Shown: piece after piece, positions 35,678-45,745 of the stretch
How positions within the stretch are numbered: the first letter of the stretch is position 1
Layout: every line of letters starts with the position of its first letter
Assembly: GCF_012927455.1 (NCBI RefSeq)
Contig: NZ_JABBPE010000005.1
Span: forward strand, 124,001-188,000
Reading direction: 5' to 3'
Length of the DNA: 64,000 bases
Source: Polaromonas sp.
Lineage (GTDB): Bacteria; Pseudomonadota; Gammaproteobacteria; Burkholderiales; Burkholderiaceae_C
Program-made: the position numbers and the translations under genes
The notes under the pieces: model-generated
Database searches by the model: none
Seen by the model: only the letters and a program-made list of their open reading frames with translations
Told to the model about the DNA's origin: nothing

Positions 35678-36634
35678 CTAACGGCCCGATCGGGTCACCA
35701 CAAAAATTCCGGCAATCACCAGCACTGTGCCGGCAGCGACCCAGGCGGTGAAAGGTTCGCCCAAAATAACCACGCCCATCAAGATGGTGGAGAGCGGGCC
35801 GACCATGCCGGTCTGCGCCGCCAGGCCGGCACCAATGCGCTCTATCGCCATCATCACCATCAGCACCGGAACGGCGGTACACAGCGTCGCGTTCAGCAGC
35901 GACAGCCAGATCACCTCGGGCGCAACGACGGCGGCGCTCAGCGGCCTGAGAAGCACGAACTGCAGCAGGCAAAGCAGGCAGGCGACCGTGCTGGCCAGCC
36001 CGACCAGCCGCAGCGAACCCAGACGCCTGACCATTTCGCCGCTGTAGACCAGGTAAATCGCATAGCTGACCGCACTCAAAAAGACCAGCAACGTACCCCA
36101 GGCGGTCGAAGTCGCCGCTTCGCCATGGCCTTGTTGCGTGATCTCGTGGCCAAACACCAGCACCACGCCGCAGTAGCTGATCGCCATGCCTATCATCTGC
36201 CGCGCCTTGACGCGCCGCTGATACAGCAGCAGCCCCAGCAGCAAGACCAGGGTGGGATTAAGGTACAAAATCAGCCGCTCCAGCGAGGCGCTGATGTAGG
36301 CCAGCCCGGCGAAGTCCAGAAAGCTGGCCAGGTAGTAGCCGGTAAAGCCCAGCCAGAGCACGCCCAGCCATTCCTTGCGCGTCAGCGGCGCTTTGCCTCT
36401 GCTGGCCCACCAGGCCATGACGGCAAAAATCGGCAGCGCAAACAGCATGCGGTACATGATCAGCGTGACGGCATCGACGCCGTGGCGGTAGGCCAGCTTG
36501 ACGATGATCGCCTTGCCACTGAAAGCGATGGCGCCGAAGGTTGCCAGCAAAAGCCCGGGTGCTATGCTTTTAGTAGCTACATGCGCCCGTTCTGCCTGGG
36601 CTGCAAGCAGTTTTTGCTCCGAACTTGGGTTCAA
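35678..36634 (-). CDS. DMT-superfamily (EamA) transporter
   Basis: The 318-residue membrane protein has ten predicted helices in two EamA repeats (first about residues 28-160: ATFGAIAFSGKAIIVKLAY; second about 180-305: MVGPLSTILMGVVILGEPFT). These carriers usually export amino acids or small metabolites. Residues about 8-25 (QAERAHVATKSIAPGL) come from a copy of the hairpin-ended repeat, giving an N-terminal extension ahead of the first helix. It lies 9 bases downstream of the gamma-glutamyltransferase gene, in the same leftward run. Confidence 0.88.
   Translation of the reverse strand: MNPSSEQKLLAAQAERAHVATKSIAPGLLLATFGAIAFSGKAIIVKLAYRHGVDAVTLIMYRMLFALPIFAVMAWWASRGKAPLTRKEWLGVLWLGFTGYYLASFLDFAGLAYISASLERLILYLNPTLVLLLGLLLYQRRVKARQMIGMAISYCGVVLVFGHEITQQGHGEAATSTAWGTLLVFLSAVSYAIYLVYSGEMVRRLGSLRLVGLASTVACLLCLLQFVLLRPLSAAVVAPEVIWLSLLNATLCTAVPVLMVMMAIERIGAGLAAQTGMVGPLSTILMGVVILGEPFTAWVAAGTVLVIAGIFVVTRSGR
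36559..36610 (-). repeat. Hairpin-ended repeat at the start of the DMT gene, copy i
   Basis: GCTATGCTTTTAGTAGC, then ATGCGCCCGTTCTGCCTGGG and CTGCAAGCAG. Block order is as in copies f, g and h. Read in frame as the N-terminal extension of the transporter. Confidence 0.7.
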
Positions 36635-36643
36635 GATAGCGGC

Positions 36644-38254
36644 TTAAAAACCGACGGCCTGGCCGTCGCGTCGCGCGTCGCTGGCGGCCACATAGCCCTC
36701 AACCTGGGGGTCGCCGGCGCGCCAGATGAACTGGCCAGCGCCAAAGTCCTGGTAGGAGTCGTTGATGACGTCGACGCGATGGCCGCGCGCTGCCAGGCCT
36801 TGCGCTGTCTGCGGCGTCATCGCTGATTCGACGTTGATCTCCAGGCCGGCATTGAAACGCCAGCGCGGCGCATCGCAGGCGGCTTGCGGGTTCTGGCCGT
36901 AGTCGAGCATGCGCACCAGCGTCTGCATATGGCCTTGCGGCTGCATGTTGCCGCCCATCACGCCGTAGCTCATCACGGGCTGGCCGTCTTTGCTGAGGAA
37001 GGCCGGGATGATGGTGTGAAACGGGCGTTTGCCCGGCGCCACCTGGTTGGCGCCCGGCTTGAGGCTGAAGCCGTGGCCGCGGTTTTGCAGGCTGATGCCA
37101 AATTCGGGCTCGACGCAACCCGAGCCAAAGCCCATATAGTTGCTCTGGATAAAGCTGACCATCATGCCGTTTTCATCGGCCGCCGTGAGGTAAATCGTGC
37201 CGCCCTTGACCGGGTTTCCGGCGCCAAAGTCCTGCGCCTTTTTCATGTCTATGAGTTTGGCGCGCGCGGCGAGGTAACTGCTATCGAGCATCTGCGCTGG
37301 CGTCACTTCCATGGCCGAAGGCTCGCCGACGTAGTGATAGGTATCGGCAAACGCGAGCTTCATGGCTTCAATCTGCAGGTGTTGCGAATCCACACCATCG
37401 ACCGGCAGGCCAGCGAGGTCGAACTGATCCAGAATGCCCAGCGCAATCAGCGCCGCAATGCCCTGCCCGTTGGGGGGAATCTCGTGCAGCGTGTAGCCAC
37501 GGTAGTTCTGTGCGATCGGCCTGACCCATTCGGCCTGATAGTTGGCGAAGTCCCTGGCCGTGATGCTGCCGCCGTTTTGCGCGGAGAATTTCTCAATCGC
37601 CTGGGCGATGGCGCCGCCGTAATACGCGCCGCCTTTGCTTTCGGCGATGGCGCGCAGCGCTTTGGCTGCGGCCTTGAACTGAAACAACTCGCCCACCTTC
37701 GGCGCCCGGCCCCAGGGCAAAAAGGACGCTGCAAAACCGGGCTGCGATTGCAGTTCGGCCGTAGCCGCCGCCCACTTCTGTTGCACCACGGTGGGCACCA
37801 AGTAGCCGCGCTCGGCAATTTCAATGGCCGGCTCCATCAGGTCGGCAAATGGCAACTTGCCAAAGCGCTCGCTCAAAGCAACCCAGCTGGCCACGGCGCC
37901 GGGCACGGTGACGGCGTCCATGCCACGTTTGGGCGGCGTAGCGGCATCGGCGCCGTATTTGCGCTTGAAATACTCGGGCGTCCAGCTCTGCGGCGCACCG
38001 CCAGAGGCGTTGAGCCCATGCAATTCCTTGCCGTCCCACAAAATGCAGAAGGCATCGCTGCCCAGGCCATTGCTGACGGGCTCGACGATGGTCATCGCAG
38101 CGGCGGCGGCGATGGCCGCATCCACCGCGTTGCCGCCCTTGAGCATCATGCGCAGGCCTGCCTGCGCGCCCAGTGGGTGCGAGGTCGACACCACATTGCG
38201 GGCAAACAGCGGCAGACGGGTGGAGGTGTAGGGATTGCTGAAGTTGAAGTTCAT
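36644..38254 (-). CDS. Gamma-glutamyltransferase family protein
   Basis: The 536-residue Ntn-hydrolase is a gamma-glutamyltransferase/acylase precursor. The self-cleavage nucleophile is Thr353 in GGTIYLTAADENG, giving large and small chains, and the small chain has MGFGSGCVEPEFGI and the oxyanion glycines YGVMGGNMQPQGH. The N-terminal LGAQAGLRMMLKGGNAVDAA is the family start. No signal peptide is visible, which suggests the cytoplasmic branch that acts on gamma-glutamyl or acyl amides. It is the first gene of the leftward group with the DMT transporter. Confidence 0.9.
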   Translation of the reverse strand: MNFNFSNPYTSTRLPLFARNVVSTSHPLGAQAGLRMMLKGGNAVDAAIAAAAAMTIVEPVSNGLGSDAFCILWDGKELHGLNASGGAPQSWTPEYFKRKYGADAATPPKRGMDAVTVPGAVASWVALSERFGKLPFADLMEPAIEIAERGYLVPTVVQQKWAAATAELQSQPGFAASFLPWGRAPKVGELFQFKAAAKALRAIAESKGGAYYGGAIAQAIEKFSAQNGGSITARDFANYQAEWVRPIAQNYRGYTLHEIPPNGQGIAALIALGILDQFDLAGLPVDGVDSQHLQIEAMKLAFADTYHYVGEPSAMEVTPAQMLDSSYLAARAKLIDMKKAQDFGAGNPVKGGTIYLTAADENGMMVSFIQSNYMGFGSGCVEPEFGISLQNRGHGFSLKPGANQVAPGKRPFHTIIPAFLSKDGQPVMSYGVMGGNMQPQGHMQTLVRMLDYGQNPQAACDAPRWRFNAGLEINVESAMTPQTAQGLAARGHRVDVINDSYQDFGAGQFIWRAGDPQVEGYVAASDARRDGQAVGF

Positions 38255-38334
38255 ACAGAATTATCCGGCGTTTAAACAATTTTCGGTGCACTCCCCGGTC
38301 AGACGCTTGCACCAGGAAGGATAGGATGGAAATG

Positions 38335-38360
38335 AAAAAGGCACCAGAAGGTGCCCTTTT
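38335..38360. terminator. Bidirectional intrinsic terminator
   Basis: AAAAA, then GGCACC (38340-38345), loop, GGTGCC (38350-38355) and CTTTT. It ends the leftward tctB-tctA transcript before the gamma-glutamyltransferase gene. Confidence 0.85.
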
Positions 38361-38391
38361 CAACAAGGGCTTCAGCCCCACGCATTCATCG

Positions 38392-39903
38392 TCAGTCTTC
38401 GACGAAAGCCTCTTCGCGCTTGGACTTGACTGCGGGCAGCAACACGACCACCAGCATCAGCGCACCGGCCGCGAGCAGCCCGGCCGACAAGGGACGCGTG
38501 ACAAAGACACTCCAGTCACCACGCGACAGCAGCAGCGCGCGGCGCAGGTTTTCTTCCATCATGGGGCCCAGAATAAAGCCCAGCAGCAAGGGCGCGGGCT
38601 CCGCGCCGAGCTTGACAAAGAGGTAGCCGATCACGCCGAACAGACCCACCATCCAGACGTCCCAGGTGTTGTTGTTGGTCGAGTAAACCCCGATCGCGCA
38701 GAACAGCACAATCGCCGGAAAAAGGTATCGATAGGGCACGGTCAGCAGCTTGATCCACATGCCGATCAGCGGCAGGTTCAAAATGATCAGCATCGCATTG
38801 CCGATCCACATCGAAGCAATCAGACCCCAGAACAGCTCGGGGTTGCTGGTCATGACCTGCGGGCCGGGCTGGATGTTGTGAATGGTCATGGCGCCCACCA
38901 TCAAGGCCATTACGGCGTTGGGTGGAATGCCCAGGGTCAGCAACGGAATGAAGGAGGTCTGCGCGCCAGCATTGTTGGCAGACTCGGGTGCCGCCACGCC
39001 GCGAATGTTGCCTTGGCCGAAAGGTACTTCACCCGGCTTCATCTTCATTTTCTTTTCCAGCGCGTAGGCCGCAAAGGCGGACAACAAGGCACCACCACCG
39101 GGCAGAATACCCAGAGCAGAGCCCAGGAAGGTACCGCGCAGCATCGCCGGTATCATGTCCTTGAAGTCTTGTTTGGTCGGAAACAGGCCCGACACTTTGG
39201 CCGTGAACACTTCACGCTCGTGCTCGGGCTGCGCCAGGTTGCTTATGATCTCGCCGTAGCCGAACACGCCCATTGCGATCACGACAAAGCCTATGCCGTC
39301 GGTCAGTTCGGGAACGTCAAAGCTGAAGCGCGCCACACCCGAATTCACGTCGGTGCCAACCAGACCGAGCAGCAGGCCCAACACGATCATGGCGATGGCT
39401 TTAAGCAGCGAACCGGAAGCCAGCACCACCGCACCTATCAGGCCAAGCACCATCAGCGCAAAATATTCAGCAGGACCAAACTTGAAGGCCAGTTCGGTCA
39501 ATGGGGGCGCAAACGCCGCCAAAATTAGCGTACCTACACAACCTGCAAAGAACGAGCCCAAACCGGCAGCAGCCAGCGCAGGCCCCGCTCGCCCCTTTCG
39601 CGCCATCTGGTAGCCGTCAATGCAGGTAACCACCGAGGAAGACTCGCCGGGCAGGTTCACCAAAATGGCGGTGGTGGACCCACCGTACTGCGCGCCGTAA
39701 TAAATACCGGCCAGCATGATCAGCGCAGACACCGGCGGCAGCGCGTAGGTGGCGGGCAGCAGCATGGCAATGGTGGCCACCGGACCAATGCCGGGCAATA
39801 CACCAATCAGCGTGCCCAGCAGGCAACCAATAAAGGCGTACAGCAGGTTGATAGGTGTGAACGCCACACCAAAACCCAGCGACAGATGTTCAATCAATTC
39901 CAT
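38392..39903 (-). CDS. tctA: Tripartite tricarboxylate transporter, large permease TctA
   Basis: The 503-residue protein has about twelve membrane helices. Family marks are GVLPGIGPVATIAMLLPATY near residues 38-57, IYYGAQYGGSTTAILVNLPG near 67-86 and its second-half mirror GILPGGGALLSAFAAY near 260-275. It forms the ion-coupled channel of a TTT system with TctB and a Bug-type binding protein. It starts 12 bases after the tctB stop. No binding-protein gene is adjacent; two lie elsewhere in the window (20812 and 30317). Confidence 0.95.
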   Translation of the reverse strand: MELIEHLSLGFGVAFTPINLLYAFIGCLLGTLIGVLPGIGPVATIAMLLPATYALPPVSALIMLAGIYYGAQYGGSTTAILVNLPGESSSVVTCIDGYQMARKGRAGPALAAAGLGSFFAGCVGTLILAAFAPPLTELAFKFGPAEYFALMVLGLIGAVVLASGSLLKAIAMIVLGLLLGLVGTDVNSGVARFSFDVPELTDGIGFVVIAMGVFGYGEIISNLAQPEHEREVFTAKVSGLFPTKQDFKDMIPAMLRGTFLGSALGILPGGGALLSAFAAYALEKKMKMKPGEVPFGQGNIRGVAAPESANNAGAQTSFIPLLTLGIPPNAVMALMVGAMTIHNIQPGPQVMTSNPELFWGLIASMWIGNAMLIILNLPLIGMWIKLLTVPYRYLFPAIVLFCAIGVYSTNNNTWDVWMVGLFGVIGYLFVKLGAEPAPLLLGFILGPMMEENLRRALLLSRGDWSVFVTRPLSAGLLAAGALMLVVVLLPAVKSKREEAFVED

Positions 39904-39915
39904 TTTTTTATCTCC

Positions 39916-40404
39916 TTAGCCGGTGATGAAGGCGGGCCACACCGGAAACTGCAGCTTGAGCAGAACGACAAAAGCCAGGTAGCTGCCGGCGGCCAATATC
40001 GTCGCAAGAATGAAGGTGTTTTTGACCTTCCAGCCTGGCTCCGCCACGCTGGCAATAAAGGTCAAGGCGTAAATGGCAACAATCATGCCGAAGGCTGGCA
40101 GTTTGATGACAGGCAGGCCGGCCAGAAGGACGCCAAAAATCAGGTTGGCGAGGATGATGAAGATCAGCGGCTTCCAGGCCCACTTGCCGATCTTGTCGCC
40201 GCCCTCCACTTCGATGACCAGCGCTTTAAAAGTGATGGCTATTCCCAAAATGGTCATCAAGATGCCCAGCATCAGCGGAAAATAGCCCGGGCCCATGCGC
40301 GCTCCCTCACCGACGTTGTAAGTCGTTGCACCCCAAGCGAACGCCACCCCGATTCCCATGAACATGAGACCGGAAAAGAAGTCTTTCTGACTTTTGATTT
40401 GCAC
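39916..40404 (-). CDS. tctB: Tripartite tricarboxylate transporter, small permease TctB
   Basis: The 162-residue protein has four membrane helices in the TctB layout, with the family start QKDFFSGLMFMGIGVAFAWG and the middle GPGYFPLMLGILMTILGI near residues 38-55. It lies directly upstream of tctA on the minus strand and completes the membrane half of a TTT importer. The start is preceded by GGAGAGACG. Confidence 0.92.
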   Translation of the reverse strand: MQIKSQKDFFSGLMFMGIGVAFAWGATTYNVGEGARMGPGYFPLMLGILMTILGIAITFKALVIEVEGGDKIGKWAWKPLIFIILANLIFGVLLAGLPVIKLPAFGMIVAIYALTFIASVAEPGWKVKNTFILATILAAGSYLAFVVLLKLQFPVWPAFITG

Positions 40405-40546
40405 GGTTCGTCTCTCCTATATTAAAGAATGAATCGGCTGATTGTGCATTTAATACCCGGTGCAGGGCATGTGGCTTTCACCTACGCAGCCCGTTGCAGG
40501 CAGCAATGTGTCAGCTCGTGCGGGAATACCCCAAGGCCGGGCCGCC

Positions 40547-42358
<1,812 letters not shown>

Positions 42359-42405
42359 TTTACCGCAACCATTGCTGCCACAGCCTTGCTACATCCCTAA
42401 GTACG

Positions 42406-43173
42406 TCACGCCACGGGCTTGAAAAGCCGCAACCATTTTTTAGCCGGCAAGTCCCAGCGCGATTCAATAATGCCCGCCTGTTCCAGCAGGTCGGCTCGCT
42501 CGGGTCGCGTCGGCTCGCGTTGGGCCATCACCACGGTATTGCCTTCACGCGTAGGGCGAAAAGCCCACACGGATTCAGGGCCGAACGCCTCGGCTAGTTT
42601 AGTCAGTGACTGGACATAGCTGGAATCGCGGCCAAACAGGTTGACCGTCATCACGCCGTCTTCGGTCAGCAGGCCGCGGCAATGCGCATAAAAATCAGCG
42701 CTGTCGAGCACCGGCGCGGCCGCTTCATGGTCGTACAGGTCAACATGCAACAGGTCCACCGTGCCCTGGTGCGCCGGCTTTTGAATTTCTGCGGCAGCGT
42801 CGGCCTCAATGACATGCAGGCGCAGGTCATCGCGCGGCAACTTGAACCAGAGCCGGCAGGCCGTGACCACCTGCGGGTTGATCTCGACCGCAGTGGTTTT
42901 CATGCGCAGCTTTTTGTAGCAGAACTTGGTCAGCGCCGCTGAGCCCAGGCCCAGCTGCATGGCATGCTTTTTGGCCACCGTGGTCGCATCGGTGAACAGC
43001 AGCCCGACCATCATGCGCTGCACATACTCAAGCTCGAGGTCATAGGGTGCATCGCGCAGCATGGAGCCCTGCACCCACTCGGTGCCCAGGTGCAGAAAGC
43101 GCACATCGCCGTAGTCCGAAAAATTGACTTCCGGCAGTTCCAGCGCGGCTTTCGCGGTATCTTTTCTCGACAT
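42406..43173 (-). CDS. Spermidine-synthase-like methyltransferase-fold protein
   Basis: The 255-residue protein has the Rossmann core of polyamine synthases: AMQLGLGSAALTKFCYKKL near residues 71-89 and TTAVEINPQVVTACRLWF near 93-110, then VDLLHVDLYDHEAAAPVL near 137. The N-terminal beta-domain is short and the substrate Asp of true spermidine synthases is not clearly present, so a related role is possible. Its ATG overlaps the stop region of the glycosylase gene by one base. It is followed, after 48 bases, by the ATPase gene. Confidence 0.82.
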   Translation of the reverse strand: MSRKDTAKAALELPEVNFSDYGDVRFLHLGTEWVQGSMLRDAPYDLELEYVQRMMVGLLFTDATTVAKKHAMQLGLGSAALTKFCYKKLRMKTTAVEINPQVVTACRLWFKLPRDDLRLHVIEADAAAEIQKPAHQGTVDLLHVDLYDHEAAAPVLDSADFYAHCRGLLTEDGVMTVNLFGRDSSYVQSLTKLAEAFGPESVWAFRPTREGNTVVMAQREPTRPERADLLEQAGIIESRWDLPAKKWLRLFKPVA

Positions 43174-43670
43174 TAAATCAATCCGTGTTTCTCAAAAACC
43201 TCGCGCCAGGCAGCGAGTTTGCGCTCAAAACTCCACGACGCGTTTGCAGGACTGGTGGACGGCAGCTGGTAGACCGACAAACCGATCAGCAGAGTGTGGC
43301 GAGAATGCTTGAAGCTCTCGGCGCCATTGTGCGCAATCGCCTGCAACTCGGGGCAAAGCCGCCTGATCGCTGCAAAGTCGTTTACCTGCGGGTTGCGGAT
43401 TCGGCTGTCCAGGCTGCCTTCGCGCTCGCATGCGGCGTACACGTCCCACAGGCCCAAGCCCCTGGCAAGCAACCATTCGCTACGAATTTTATAGCTATCT
43501 GCGCCCGTCCCTATTGGGCTGGAAGGCCAAATGACCTGCAAAATGCGCCAGAAATGGTTCTGCGGGTGACCGTAGTACTGCTGTGCCGCCAGCGACGCCA
43601 CGCCGGGGAAACTGCCCAGAATCAGCAGGCGCGTGCGGCTGCCCACCAGCGGCGGCAAGCCGGTCAGCAC
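43173..43670 (-). CDS. DNA-deoxyinosine / uracil-DNA glycosylase family protein
   Basis: The 165-residue protein belongs to the UDG superfamily branch that removes hypoxanthine or uracil from DNA. Motif 1 is ILGSFPGVASL (residues about 17-27), then QQYYGHPQNHFWRIL, and the C-terminal LPSTSPANASWSF near 135 takes the place of the HPSP loop. Residues 48-64 (WPSSPIGTGADSYKIRS) come from a copy of the hairpin-ended repeat, placed right after the substrate-binding helix. The gene overlaps both neighbours by a few bases (tatD at 43664, the methyltransferase-like gene at 43173), so all three are co-transcribed. Confidence 0.85.
   Translation of the reverse strand: MLTGLPPLVGSRTRLLILGSFPGVASLAAQQYYGHPQNHFWRILQVIWPSSPIGTGADSYKIRSEWLLARGLGLWDVYAACEREGSLDSRIRNPQVNDFAAIRRLCPELQAIAHNGAESFKHSRHTLLIGLSVYQLPSTSPANASWSFERKLAAWREVFEKHGLI
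43483..43527 (-). repeat. Hairpin-ended repeat inside the DNA glycosylase gene, copy g
   Basis: GAATTTTATAGCTATC, then GCGCCCGTCCCTATTGGGCT and GGAAGGCC. Same block order as copy f at 28933. It adds about 15 residues in frame. Confidence 0.75.
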
Positions 43671-44512
43671 GGCAGCAATGCCTTGAGCTTTGGAAAAGCC
43701 TGCAGCGCGTTGGCGCTGGTGGCGGCTGCCAACGCCTCGGGTGAAATGCCGCGCAGCTGCGCCAGCACGCCGGCGATGCGCGGCAACTCACCGGGCTCGT
43801 TGCGGCCCTGCGCCTGCCCGTCGGCGCGTTGCCGCGCGGTTTGGTAAAGCCAGTGCGGCGCAATATCCGGCGAGTCGGTTTCCATCACCAGCTTGTCCAG
43901 CGGCAGCCCACTTGCGAGGCGTCTGATCTGCAAGGCAGAATCAAACGTGACGCTGCCGCCAAAGCCGAGCTTGAAACCCAGCTTGATGAATTCCATCGCC
44001 TGCTGCTCGCTGCCATTGAAGGCATGTCCAGTGCCGCGCCAACCGCCTTCGGGCAACAGTTCGCGCAAGTGTTTAAGCAGCTTGTCGGCCGAGCGCCGCA
44101 CATGCAGGATCACCGGCAGGCCGTGCTTGCGCGCCAGCTTGAGTTGCTCGCGGTAGAAATACTCCTGGCGCTCACGCAGGGGACTTTGCAGCAGCGCCGG
44201 CACAAAATAATCCAGCCCGATCTCGCCGACCGCCACCAGCCGCGGGTCGGACTTTCTGAGGGCCAGTTCGGCATCGAGTGCCTGCAGATCGGCGTCTTGC
44301 GCCTCGGCCACGCACAGCGGATGGATGCCCAGCGCATAGCTGTCGGAAAACTGATGCGCCAGCAAGCGCACCGCGTCAAAATTGGCCACCGCCACAGCCG
44401 GCAAGACGCAATGCATTACCTGATTGGCGCTGGCGCGGGCGCGAACCTCCGCCACGTCGCCGGAAAATTCCCTGGCATCGAGGTGGCAATGCGTGTCAAT
44501 CCAGAAGCTCAT
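43664..44512 (-). CDS. TatD-family metal-dependent hydrolase (DNase)
   Basis: The 282-residue TIM-barrel protein has the metal set IDTHCHLDA near residues 4-12, GEIGLDYF near 96-103, PVILHVRRSADKLL near 131 and METDSPDIAPHW near 218-229. TatD enzymes are 3'-5' exonucleases or DNases that act on DNA or RNA in quality control. It is the first gene of the tatD-glycosylase-methyltransferase run. A short AGCTTCTGG precedes the ATG with no strong ribosome-binding site. Confidence 0.9.
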   Translation of the reverse strand: MSFWIDTHCHLDAREFSGDVAEVRARASANQVMHCVLPAVAVANFDAVRLLAHQFSDSYALGIHPLCVAEAQDADLQALDAELALRKSDPRLVAVGEIGLDYFVPALLQSPLRERQEYFYREQLKLARKHGLPVILHVRRSADKLLKHLRELLPEGGWRGTGHAFNGSEQQAMEFIKLGFKLGFGGSVTFDSALQIRRLASGLPLDKLVMETDSPDIAPHWLYQTARQRADGQAQGRNEPGELPRIAGVLAQLRGISPEALAAATSANALQAFPKLKALLPC

Positions 44513-44670
44513 GTCAACAGGTTAACAGGCGAGCAAAAGCCATTGACACATAAATGAAACAGGGACACGCTATGCTTTTTTGGCGGGAAATGCCCTGCCT
44601 ACCGGCCCATTTTCTGATGTTCTTGCCTGATCTCCCGAGCCTTCGCCCCCCTCAACCAAGGAAAACCAAA

Positions 44671-45738
44671 ATGAAATTATCTCGCCTGATCATTGGCGCC
44701 AGTCTCCTTGCTTCGAGCCTGGCCAGCCCGCTGTGGGCGCAGGAGCAAAAGCTGCGGCTGATCACTTGGGCAGACTATGTGCCAGCCGATGTGGTGGCGC
44801 AGTTCAAGAAGGAAACCGGGATTGACGTGGAGCTCACGCTGTCGAACAACGAGGAAATGATCTCCAAGTTGCGTGCCACCGGCGGCGCCGGTTTTGATCT
44901 GGCGCAGCCTTCGCAGGACCGCATCACCGGCCCGCAGCAGGAGTTCGGCATTTACAAGCCGATGGACCTCAGCAAGATCAAGACCGAGCTGTTCATTCCC
45001 GCCATGCTCGACGCCACCAAAAAGAACACCACGCTGGCCGGCAAGGTCTATGGCCTGCCGCACATCTGGGGCACCGATGGCCTGGTCGTCAACACCCAGC
45101 TGGCGAAGATGGGCGACTACCCCGATTTGTGCAAGGCCGACGTCAAAGGCAAGACCGCTGTTCGCCTGAAACGCCCGACCCTGCTGGCCTTTGCGTTTGC
45201 CTCCGGCAAGGATCCGTTCGCGCTTTATAACGATCCCAAGGCCTATAGCGCCCTGATGGACGAGGTCGGCAAAACCATGATGGCTTGCAAGGGCAACATC
45301 AGGTTTTACTGGGACAACAAGGACCAGCTGCTCAACGGCATGCGGGCAGGCGAAGTGGTGGGCGCCATGATGTGGGACACCGGCGGTTGGAAACTCAATG
45401 CAGAAAAGCCCGAGATTCAGTTCATCGCCCCCAAATCGGGCGCGCTTGGCTGGATTGACACCTTTGCGCTGCCCGCCAAGGGCCGCAATGACGCCGCCGC
45501 CTACGCCTGGATCAACTTCAATATGCGCCCCGACATCGCGGCCAAGGTGGCGGGTTCGGCCGGTAACTTCACCGCCGCCAAAGGCGCCGACCAGTTGATG
45601 GACGCCAAGCTGAAAGCCCAGTTCGCCACCAGCTTTCCGGATGCGGCGCTGAAAAACGTCAAGTGGTATCCGGCCGTTCCCGCCGGCATTGAAGACATAG
45701 AAGGCCGCGTGCTCGACCGCATCAAGGCTGCGCAGTAA
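44671..45738 (+). CDS. Polyamine-type ABC transporter substrate-binding protein
   Basis: From the ATG at 44671 the protein has 355 residues with AAGGAAA 7 bases upstream. The signal peptide ends SPLWAQE. The mature start KLRLITWADYVPADVVAQF is characteristic of PotD/PotF-type proteins, and FDLAQPSQDRITGPQ lies in the ligand hinge. It delivers putrescine, spermidine or a similar cation to the permease encoded downstream. It heads a four-gene importer operon (44671-48774). Confidence 0.9.
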   Translation: MKLSRLIIGASLLASSLASPLWAQEQKLRLITWADYVPADVVAQFKKETGIDVELTLSNNEEMISKLRATGGAGFDLAQPSQDRITGPQQEFGIYKPMDLSKIKTELFIPAMLDATKKNTTLAGKVYGLPHIWGTDGLVVNTQLAKMGDYPDLCKADVKGKTAVRLKRPTLLAFAFASGKDPFALYNDPKAYSALMDEVGKTMMACKGNIRFYWDNKDQLLNGMRAGEVVGAMMWDTGGWKLNAEKPEIQFIAPKSGALGWIDTFALPAKGRNDAAAYAWINFNMRPDIAAKVAGSAGNFTAAKGADQLMDAKLKAQFATSFPDAALKNVKWYPAVPAGIEDIEGRVLDRIKAAQ

Positions 45739-45745
45739 GCGCCGC

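Noticed and set aside
36884..38275. Long plus-strand open frame (463 codons) opposite the gamma-glutamyltransferase gene
   Set aside because: Low-complexity His/Arg/Ala composition and complete overlap with a well-matched enzyme gene show it to be a shadow frame.
38326..39528. Plus-strand open frame (400 codons) opposite tctA
   Set aside because: Gln/His/Arg-rich shadow of a conserved transporter gene; it also starts inside a terminator.
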